Position numbers and translations under genes: made by a program
Notes under the pieces: generated by a model
What the model was told of the DNA's origin: nothing
What the model saw: only the letters and a program-made list of their open reading frames with translations
The model's database searches: none
From: Gavia stellata
Lineage: Eukaryota > Chordata > Aves > Gaviiformes > Gaviidae
Direction of reading: 5' to 3'
Assembly (NCBI RefSeq): GCF_030936135.1
Contig: NC_082606.1
Span: 6,395,255 to 6,459,254, forward strand
DNA length: 64,000 bases
Shown here: piece after piece, positions 1-9,700 of the stretch
Position numbering within the stretch: position 1 is the stretch's first letter
How the letters are laid out: each line of letters begins with the position of its first letter

Positions 1-1290
1 TTTTGTTTTTACTTTTCGTGTATACCTTAATTTACGTAGTCACGTACCCTTAGAAGTATTCCTATCCCCTGTTCCTTTTATTCTAGGTATTGTTTTCATG
101 TTAATTCTTAAAACTGATGGATATCAAATATCTAACTAAGGAGGTAATTAACCTTTTAAATATTTATTAGAATTTTTCTGTAATATTGCTGAATTTATAA
201 GATCTTTAGCAAAGATTTTTGAGCAATTTATTAAATACAATGTTTCTGTTTACTGCACTTTTTGATAATAGAAGGTAGTGAATTTTAAAGCCATGATTCT
301 TGGCTTCCATGCACTGCTTTTATACCCTCAATCCAAGGAATATATATATATAAATAATTTTTTTTTTAAACAGCAAACATACTGTTGTCCTAAAAATAAA
401 TACAAACTTTACTGCACCGTGGGTATATTTTCATAAGTGGAATGTTTAATTGCAAACACTATCAGGACAATTATAAAAACCTCTTGAAACTACAATCTTA
501 TTTAAATATAAGCCATGACAATATTATTTTCCCACATTGATTTAAGTCACCTTTTGATATTTTCAAAGAGAAAAGGAGTCACTCTTAAATTTGTATGTAC
601 TAACCTATACACAATGCTAGGAACATGTTCTCCCTATTGTTTTAATAGCTTCATATATTTATGCAAAACCATTTGGTTAACATATATTCTCCCTGTTTAC
701 TAAATGTTCAACATAACAAGACCAGAATAAATGCTGATTACAAATATACATCAGTTTGAAGATTAAGCACATGGGCTTCAAAAACCTCGTTGAGTGATAG
801 GCTCAAATTTCTGTAAATACACACAAGTTTAAATGCAATTATACTGTACATGTACATATATGCTGTCTGTTATGTGTACAGTATGTGTAAATTCCTTTTC
901 TAGCCACAATAAAATGCAAGCCATCAAGAGGAATACTAAAGTGGTATTGTACTAAACCTTTGCTAATGATCTTTACCCAGTCACTTAACTTTTCACTTTC
1001 ATGAACCTTTCCAACTCACTCTTACGATAGCCTGCTTATATTCAAGTTTGTTATTTTACTGTCCCGAAAAAAGTATTTTGATTCATTTTGTAAATATGAC
1101 TGTAAAAATAAGAGATTTAATGTTGTCTTTTAAATACTCCAATTTTCATTCTAATATGAATGTTGTTATATTGTACTTAGAAACTGTACCTTTAATATTA
1201 CATTACCTTTATTAAGTGCATTGAACACATCGATTTTAGATGTGCTTTATGTACTGTTATCCTGTAATAAAACTTCAGCTTCTAATGGAA
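1..1290 (+). other. RORA: Probable 3' UTR end of the upstream gene (RORA by synteny)
   Basis: This stretch is AT-rich, has no long open frame, and carries several AATAAA hexamers (726, 908, 1266). The last is followed by a GT/T-rich stretch around 1320-1340, as expected for a cleavage site near 1285-1295. The identity is inferred: in vertebrates the nuclear receptor gene RORA lies immediately upstream of ICE2 and ANXA2 in the same orientation, which is the order seen here. No RORA coding exon lies in the window, so the call rests on position and 3'-UTR-like composition. It could instead be plain intergenic DNA. Confidence 0.5.
1266..1271 (+). terminator. Canonical poly(A) signal AATAAA
   Basis: AATAAA sits in the context CTGTAATAAAACTTC, with a T/G-rich element about 50-70 bases downstream. 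It is the best candidate for the end of the upstream transcript because the GT-rich downstream element is stronger than after the hexamers at 726 and 908. Confidence 0.55.
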
Positions 1291-1878
1291 AAATCTGTCT
1301 TAATTTTTTGTCAGTAGCATCTTGTTTGTTTTTCTGAATTGTGGTTTATTAGGTTTATTCCTTAAGGAAACCACTGTTACAAAATTAGGCTGTGCTTCCA
1401 AGCACGTATATTAGAGCTATTTAGCACATACACCAAGTAATGTTTGGCAGCAGGGAAACAAGACGACTCCCAAGCACGTTGTAAGCTCCCCTTTTGGCCA
1501 ACAAGAGCTTTAAACCCCCTCAGAATGAATGTGGGTTAATCTAGTTTCCCTCTCCTTGACTGTGTCGTCTTGTTTGAAATCACAGTTCATTGCATCAAGG
1601 GCAAGATAAAAGAAATCTGACTTAAGGCCTTTCCAGTGACGTTGGAAATACCACTTCGGGCTAGATCTTAAATGAGGATTTGGGTATCAAAACTGAGGTT
1701 TTAATACAATTTAGGCATCAAAGTTGCAACTCCCCTCTGCTCTGCTAACTTTGGGAACGCCTGAATGTCAGCAGCACGCATTGTCTTAAGGCTTCAGGAA
1801 TGTAAAATTCTACTTCTGCACCTACCCAGAAATGCCTCAGTCTTGACAGAGCTTTAATAGCTCAGTATTTATATGCCT

Positions 1879-1920
1879 GACCATGATCAAGAAATAGGTG
1901 ACCACGATCCAGAAATAGGT
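1879..1920 (+). repeat. 21-bp tandem duplication
   Basis: Two head-to-tail 21-base copies (1879-1899 and 1900-1920) both end in AGAAATAGGT and differ at two positions. No function can be read from them. Confidence 0.8.
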
Positions 1921-2328
1921 ATTAGCGTTCACCTTTGAAGCACTACATCTGGAAGCAGCCTTTACCTACAGATCAAGACTACCACAAAAAAGTAGTGGAA
2001 GCCATCACTTTCTTACAACTGTAGCACTAAATAGTGCCATTTGTTCTACAGCAGCCCCATAACTAAAGCCGTCTTCAAGACATTGAAAATCCAGATTTTA
2101 TTTTCTCATCCTCGGGACACGATTCTTGCCCAATCTTCCCACTCACAGGAGAGTTCCTAACCACCAAGATACAGGTTAGGCAACAATTATATAAACAACT
2201 ATATATGTTCAATATAAAACACAGGAATTTTTCTGAAGCAAGAGACAAACCGAGGACTCCCATGCCCCCCCATAAGGAAAGCTAAACTGTGGGTCAGGAG
2301 GTGGTGGTTTTGATCCCTGACTATTCCA

Positions 2329-2526
2329 CAGAATCACAGAATAGTTGTGGTTGGAAGGGACCTCCAGAGGTCACAAGCAGGGCCACCTAGATAGAGCCGG
2401 TTGCCCAGGACCATGTCCAGACAGCTTTTGACAATCTCCAAGGATGGAGACTCCATAACTGCCCTGGGCAACCTGTGCCAGTGCTCCATCACCCTCACAC
2501 TGAAAAAGTGTTTCCTGATGTTCATG
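2329..2526 (-). mobile_element. CR1 LINE 3'-end fragment, reverse orientation
   Basis: The + strand begins with CAGAATCACAGAATAG, then a GGTTGGAAGGGACCTC block. This is the reverse complement of the avian CR1 3' end, where GGTCCCTTCCAACC is followed by ATTCTATG-like repeats. The body (CCTGGGCAACCTGTGCCAG, CACACTGAAAAAGTGTTTCC) also matches the remembered CR1 3' region. It is a roughly 200-base, 5'-truncated, non-autonomous copy. Confidence 0.88.
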
Positions 2527-3533
2527 TTTATGTCATGGAAGTAGAAAGATCACATGTAGGAAGTAGCACCATTTAAAAAAAAACAGACACTGCTGGTTTT
2601 GGAAAGATGCAGACTGAAGTAGGATTTAACGTGCCACATTCACAGTCTGGGGTAAGTCTTCTAATCATTTGGCTATGTCACTGTTACCATACCTGGGTTT
2701 TGAAGTAAGATTACTCCTTACAAGGCTATCTTCAGAACTGGGCTCTGGGTGGATCCAGTAGGGAGATAAGAAACCTTTCCGCTTCTCTGAGATACACAAA
2801 CCAGAAAAGGGCAAAATTAAAATCAAACAATGTCCTTAAAACTGATCTGCAACCAAATTAAAGAGAATCCTTTGTTGGTGGGTTTGGACATCATACTGAA
2901 TCATCTCAGTATTTTTATGTATTTGTGTATAGTGCCCAGAGTTTCAGTTACAGGACTAGGTGCTGTGAACGCTTTGCTTGCTTCATGCCACAATCCTCAC
3001 TTCCCTCTTCATTTCTCCATCTGTAGAGCTGTGAAGGGGATCACCTTTTCTTATACCACCACAAGCAAATGAGTTTCCATCACCTAGACCTACAGGTACT
3101 GAGAATTTTTGTTCCACGTGTTACCACACTGATCATCAGAAAAGAGGGTTTGTGGCTCTGCCCACGTGTTAACAAGTGGGAAGTGAGCCGGGGAAACTGG
3201 AATCCCAGGAGAGGAGGGAAGCCGATAAATGCAACAACATCCACGCGCACCTCAGCCCTCACGCACGGTCCCAACGCCCCTCAGGGAGGAGCCGCCCGGC
3301 AGAGCCCGGCCCAGCCACCTCTGCACACCCGGGGCGGGAACTGTCCTCGAGGCACCCAACATCTGGTCAGGGCCACACCTTAGTGAAGAACGGGGAGTCG
3401 GAGTGAACCACAGCGCGGAGAGACCTCAGGCACTTTTCAGCTCCCGGCGAGGCGCGAAGGGGCCGGCAGTGGCACGGGCACGGGCAGCAGCTCACCCTCC
3501 GCCCCGCCACCCGACAGCACTGCCGCCTGCCAC

Positions 3534-3711
3534 AAGATGGCCGCCGCAGCCCCTCCAGCAGCCGCTCGAGCCCATGTGCCATTGGCTGGCTCAGAACACC
3601 TGATCCCGCGCGCCGGACGCTCTGCTACGCTGATTGGCCAATGCCGTGAGGCAGTCTCACGCGGCAGAGACGAGGAACCGGCGAATACGCTTCCCCGGAG
3701 GGCCCGTCAAG
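3534..3711 (+). promoter_or_regulatory. ICE2 core promoter motifs (YY1-like, inverted CCAAT)
   Basis: The interval has an AAGATGGCC YY1-type site at 3534-3542, an inverted CCAAT box (ATTGG) at 3581-3585, and the palindrome ATTGGCCAAT at 3633-3642, which offers CCAAT on both strands. A second YY1-type site, CAAGATGGCGGC, begins at 3708 and contains the start codon. No TATA box is evident. This arrangement is typical of TATA-less CpG-island housekeeping promoters. Transcription probably starts between about 3640 and 3711; a start upstream of 3537 would add an out-of-frame ATG. Confidence 0.6.
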
Positions 3712-3740
3712 ATGGCGGCCAAAGGGCAGCTGCTGGCCTG
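3712..3740 (+). CDS. ICE2: ICE2 coding exon 1
   Basis: It encodes MAAKGQLLA plus two bases of a Trp codon, ending TG|gtgagt. Joining to exon 2 creates W-D-I-S-P-K-N-G, the same junction as in the human protein, which fixes both the start codon and the donor. Confidence 0.9.
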
Positions 3741-6700
3741 GTGAGTACGTTTACCCCTCTCCCCCTGACCTAGCGCGGCGCGTCTGAAGAGCGGGGGGCG
3801 GGAAGACGTCCCCTCGCTCGGCGCTGCCCCGCTGAGAGAAAAACGCGCCGCCCAACCCACCGCGCGGCGGGGACCCGCATGCGCCCGGGGGCCGCGGGGC
3901 GGGCCTGGGTTCCCGCGCCCGCCTGGCTCCTCCCCGTCGCTGAGGGAGGGAGGGAGGGAGGGGCGGCCTCCCCGTGGGAGAGGGGAGGAGTGCGTGCGCG
4001 CGCTTTCCCTGAGGAGGAGAGTGGCACGGTACGTTCAGAAGTGAGGAACAGTCAAGTAGCGTACGTCCACGATGTGGCTTTGGGACAGTGACGTTGTTCT
4101 TGTTTTTAGTATGAAAAGCCCTTTTACAAGAAGTAATTCGGCTTTTTGAGAGGAGGGGTGAGTTGGTTTTGAGTTGGTTTATTTGTGAGGAAGACGGAAA
4201 TTAATCTTTTCTCATGCCTTTCAAAATAGCATGGGAAGATTGGCATTGGATAAAGCCTGTACACTGGAAGGGCTATATTGAAAAAAACAATAGTTTAGAA
4301 GTTAAGGTCTGTGTAGACAAAACATCTCTTCTGGAACATTAAAAACAAGATTGTTGAATTTTTCTCAAAATTACAGCAAGTTCAACCCAATGTTTGGTTT
4401 TGATTAATGAACATCTGAAAGCATGTAGTCCATCAGAATTTTGCCGTCTCTAGAATCTATACCCTGTGTTAATGAAGCTGTTCTTTCTGGACTGTGAAGA
4501 ACATGTATTTTAGTATTGAAAACCAGTGGGGAATTAGACAGTATATGATAACTTCCATAAAGAGACAATGTGGAAACACCGTGCAGATAGCATCTTTTTT
4601 TTTTTTTAAATAGATAATCCTGTTCTTTGTTTCTCAGGGGCAGATGCAGACTTTAATTTTTTGTGTATTGCAATGTTCTTGTTTTGTTTTTGTTTTTTTA
4701 TTATCAGGGATATTTCACCAAAAAATGGCAGTGAAGTATTTTTCTCACGCAAAATTTATGAAAAATATTCGTTGGCTCCAAGCCTCTCTGAACTATGGCA
4801 TTTATCAAACAGGTATATTCTGTTATGTTATAATTTTGTGCTGTTTGTCATCATCCTATTGATACATACCCGTACTGTTTTGGGGGAAAGCTGTATGTTG
4901 TCTGGTATGCAAGGATTTGTTACTGACTCCTTGGTCCAGCAGTCGGTCTGTGCTTTACCTATTGTGAAACCTCGGAACGCAGGAAGAGTCTAGGCTGGGA
5001 CCTCTGCTCTTCCATGTCTTTTGGAGGGTGGGGTGGTGTCTTGGGAGTTTGGGGAGGGGGTTTGGGTTATTTTGGGGGGGCAGTGCTTGCTGCTTTTTTG
5101 CTTTCTCTTATGTACCAAAAGGGATGAAGTTTGACCCGCACTCTCAACTGGTCATGGTAAGGATCCTGTAACCTATGAACCAGACCTAATTCTTTTTGCA
5201 AATTAATGTCTTGCTGTCTGTCCATGCTTTCTCACTTTGTAGAAGGCTGATGATAGTGTTCCTTGAAATCCTTTTTACTTGTAACTTTTGGAAGTAGCCA
5301 ACACTGTTTACATAGATCCAATAGTGTCTTAGGCCCAGTGGAGACACAATTAATTCCTTAAGTAATGGAGAAACTGTATAGTGTTAGCTGAAGAAGGGGA
5401 AATAAAATTATGTGAACACAGGTGGTACAGGTAGTATTGGTTGTGCAGTTCTGATGTCTTTTTTTATTTTCATAAGTTGAGGAAGTAGAATCAACATTTG
5501 TTTCGCATAGTGAAAAGCATAGCTCATGCTGCTGGGTTTCAGTCATTGGAGGTCCGTATTTAGGCTATTGGTTTTCTTAAGAAGTCATTAAGCTGGTAGG
5601 GAGGTACAAGTGACAAGTGTCTCACGGTGGATGAACATTCACACCACAAAGAATGTGGATGGGAGACCAAGGTAGCTACTGTGCTCTAAGTGGGGAGTTC
5701 AGCATGTGGAGAAATAATTTGTTGTAACGGGGAATTACTGTATTTTTATGAACTGACACTGAGAATGCACATTTGAGGGTAATACCGGTCTACATGACAT
5801 GACTATATCCCACATCTTTAGCTAGAGAAGATTTTTCTGGTCCGTCTCTGTTGGAGCAACTTTCCTTGAACTGGCAGAGATGAACACAGCCCTCACAGCT
5901 TGCTACTGGGTACGCTGGGTATTACTGTAGGATTCTTTCTTTAGATGATGTAGAAAAAGGGTTTCTGGAGTAGACTTGACTGCACTCAAGAGTGGGATTG
6001 TGTTCAGTTGTGTATGGTAGAAGTGGGTTTATAGCCAGAAGAGAGATTGCAACCAGAAAAATTCAGAAATTGATGGAACTGGGTTAAGTAGAAGCTGGAG
6101 GAAAATTGTTGGGTTTTATATTGGGGTTTCTGATAGTTATTTACTAAAGTGTATGTTCTCTCACCACAGAAGTTGGGAAGGCAGGTTGCTGATAAAATGA
6201 AGGAGAAAAATTTAAGCCGTCAGCTCAAATAAAGTATAATGCTGTAAATATGGACAGAAAAGCTCTGTCAGATTATTTTGGTTTGCACCCTGATGAAGAC
6301 TGTGACAGCACTGCATACTGAAATGATCTTGATGTGCTGCCATTTCATTCAGTGCTGAATATAGCCAATTTAAGCTGCTAGAATTTCTTGATGTTCCTAC
6401 ATTGGCATATCTGAGTCAGCATCTTGTCGCTGCTGCAGCTTAATTAAATTTGCCAGTTTGTGCCGCGAGGATGGACACATTCTCATATTCAGAGAGACAG
6501 CTGTGAAGTATTATTAAGAACTGTGGACGTGGTACTGCTGGGTTTGAATAGCACTTGAAATGTTTTCTACTGCTGAAATAGTATCTTAAAAATATGCTTT
6601 TTCCAAGCTCAGCAGTAAATGTTCATTTTGTTAACCTTAAATATTTTCTCTCTTAATAACAGTTATTTTAAATAGAGCAGGGCTAAGATGGCCTTCATAT

Positions 6701-9700
6701 ACTGGACTTGTTTTAAGAAGCAGCTTTATAATGTTACTACTTTGTTGTTAGGGTAGGTAGCTACGCCCCTTGCCTTAGCTCGATATTGTTTTTGGCAACT
6801 GATTTCAGCATTTTTTAGAGTAGAAAATGAAACTCTTGAATTGTGTACTCTGTTTTTAGGAATTTTTTCATTGAAATCTGGAATTTCTATTGTTACAATT
6901 CAGTAGTTTTAATTTACTTCTTTTACAGTGAAGGAAAGGCTTTTTCTAGTTAAGTCTTCCTCCTTTACCATCATAACTGATTTGTAAGTTAGACCTTTCT
7001 GAGTGCAAACTGCTTCTGAACACCAACCATCAGTGAATGATGAAATGTTGAGACTTTTCATCTTTTCATTAATAATGGGTGTTTCCAGAACAAAGAATCA
7101 GACTTTAATACTTAGCTTGTCACCTCAATATTGAGTATACAGACTACACTACTTCGTTTAAAAAAAATTTTTTTTTTTTTTCATCATTAAACCAGTGGCA
7201 AACCTGCTGTTGCTACTAAGGGTTAGTCTGATTGTCCAGGTGAAGTTTCAGAATAAGAAAATTCCTATGACATAGACAAGGAATTGGACTACTACAGTGT
7301 CTCACAGTGCATTTTATGGATTTGAAGTTCATCCTTGCATGCTTCTTGTTAATTGAAGTTGAAGTTCAGTCAATTGAAGTTGAAGTTCATCCTTGCTGCT
7401 TCTGTTAATTCTGACAAATATTAATATTTCTGTGAAAAGTGTAAGTCCTTTCATTTATTGCTTTTCTTTCAGAGAGGCAAAGAAAAATGTGGAAGCATTG
7501 GCAAACTCTTCAGAAAACAGACAGACTTGTAGCATGCAGGCTGCAGATCCAGTTGAGGTGGAGGCTAAAAGCACAACTGATGATCAGCCTTTTCCAGAAC
7601 CTAGACTCCCGTATCCATTTACCTCTTGTTTGACTGAGAAGGAGCAGAAAACATACTTATATCTGATGACTAAGTACTCAAAAAAAAAAAAAAATTTTCA
7701 AGTTAATGCAGCAAGTCAAAGAGAATTATTCACATATCTGGTAAGTATGCATATATGTACATACGGGCGTCATACAATTTTTTGTTACAAAAAGTCAAGG
7801 AAAACGTAGCAAAAATGTTTTAAAATTTAATTTGTCATAATTTCCTTTTAGCATAGTATTATGAATGGTAGTAAAGGTTTAAGGTATTCAGGATAACATT
7901 TTTAATATAAATTGAAAGTGTATTTTGTTATTTCATTGAAAGTGGGTGGGGGTTTTGTGGATTTGTTTTGTTTTGTTTTTTAGTAGTAGTCTGAACAACT
8001 GATGGTAAGTGTTGATCTTTGACAGCTGGTCAAACACCCACCCATTCCTAAAAAAGCCCACATTTTTTTATGAGAAGGAAGTTAAGAGTTAACCTTACTG
8101 TGCCTTTAGCATTTCATAATGGTATGTAGCAGTCTTGTATGATGTTAGGAGTTGGATGCATTTTGATGCGATCTTTGACAGCACCCTGTAATGGGAACTT
8201 TCTTCGTTAGCATGTGAGGGGACCTGCGCGATGGCCTTTTATGCTTGCCACATCAGTGCTTATGGGAGTAGAAAGGCACAAGTTCACACTTGCTGCTTAG
8301 TCTCAGCAATGTTGTTTAAGTAGTGAAAGGGTATGTCTCATGTTGGTTGGAAGTATCATTTTAGTTGAATCCTGTGTAATGTAATTAATAAGCAAATGTT
8401 TTTGAGCCATTGCATTTGGTTTCCCATGCTTCCTTGTTAATGCTAATTCCTTTATTTTATGCTGTAACAATGGGAATGTCATTCCCAGACAAATCAGTAC
8501 CTCCCGTGTTGTTGTTACTTATAATGTAATTGCTTATGAAGTCAGAGCTCAGGTATCTTTGTGGCTCTGTCATGTAAACTTGTTCCAACAATGTCTTGTA
8601 ACCTTTCTTTTTATAAACCACCAGTGTATGATCAAAAGAAGCTTGCTGTTTGTTGGGGGGTGGTGTTTTGTTATGTTGGGATTTTTTTTTAAGCAAATGG
8701 GCCTTGCAAAAAATTTTTTTACTTAAGTGAAATGCTGAACATATGCAACTACTTGCCAAATGGAACAGCAAGTGGAATCTGTGCCCTCCTTCATACCATC
8801 ACCTGTATTACCTCTCTGGAAATTTTGCTGGCCTACAGGATTCCATTCTGTCTTAAAAAATAGATTTTTCCTTCCCCCCAGCAAATGAAAGAAGTAGTAA
8901 ACAACGAAATTGCAGAATTTATGAAATTTGCCCAAAACGCTGCTAAAAGCTGCGCCCAAGATTATGATGCCATCTCTGAAGATGCATTACGCTATACTGA
9001 GGTAATCACCAATACTGTGTTTAATTCCTTCTCTTCTTAAATAATCATATTGGAATCGCAATTAAGATACGTAGGCACTGCTCATGGGATCTGATGTTCC
9101 CTGAACTTCTGCTGATTCCATGTTGGGATGAGACACGAGAAGTCACCATTTCCCTTATTCTGTGCAGCGTGGTTGGGCCCACAGTTTATTGTAGCCAATA
9201 AGATACGATGTAAGTGAGATCACTGAGTACAATACTGTACAAAGATTTAGTTATCAATTAAGTAAATTACATCTTTATGTTTAGGAAAGGAGAAATTGCA
9301 TTTTAAGTGTGCATTTACGTTAACAAGCTGCTCCTAAATATACGCTACTGGACAGAATGTTAAGCTTTCCTCCACAGTAGCATGTTACAAAGTCACTTTA
9401 ATCAGAGGTTACTCAGGCTTTAATGAAAATCAGCTGAAAGTTCATGCTGTGTTAAATATCCACTTTGGTGATTCTAAAATCAAGCATGAATGCAACTTTA
9501 TATATAATTCTTAGTTTAAGAGCACATTTTGGGAAAAGAATTCCAGAATATAGGTTCATTAAACTTCCCCATCAGTTTGTTGACTTGCTCTTGCTTGTTT
9601 TCCTCATAGTGTCTTGCCTTAATTGAAATGGCCTACTTGTATACTTTTTGCTAAAATTTCAGTCTTTTCTATTAAGTGCGCACCACTTCCCTTTACAAAA

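Larger units (their letters stand above)
1291..3239. other. Intergenic spacer upstream of ICE2
   Basis: About 2 kb lie between the putative upstream 3' UTR and the ICE2 CpG island. It contains a 21-base tandem duplication at 1879-1920 and a CR1 fragment at 2329-2526. Apart from these I see no exon, RNA gene or long protein-like frame. Confidence 0.6.
3240..4030. promoter_or_regulatory. CpG island at the ICE2 promoter
   Basis: GC content and CpG density rise sharply here against AT-rich flanks, spanning the promoter, exon 1 and the start of intron 1. Many spurious frames are open on both strands because TA-containing stops are rare; none resembles a known protein. The edges are estimated by eye. 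Confidence 0.85.

Noticed and set aside
3229-3773. Several overlapping 70-124 codon frames at the ICE2 promoter
   Set aside because: Same GC-driven effect. The frame from ATG 3537 would be an upstream ORF only if transcription began before 3537, which the motif layout does not favour.
5246-5262. TGATGA-like box C motifs (also near 5945 and 7037) suggesting intronic C/D snoRNAs
   Set aside because: No matching CTGA box D at a suitable distance and no terminal stem, so no snoRNA call.
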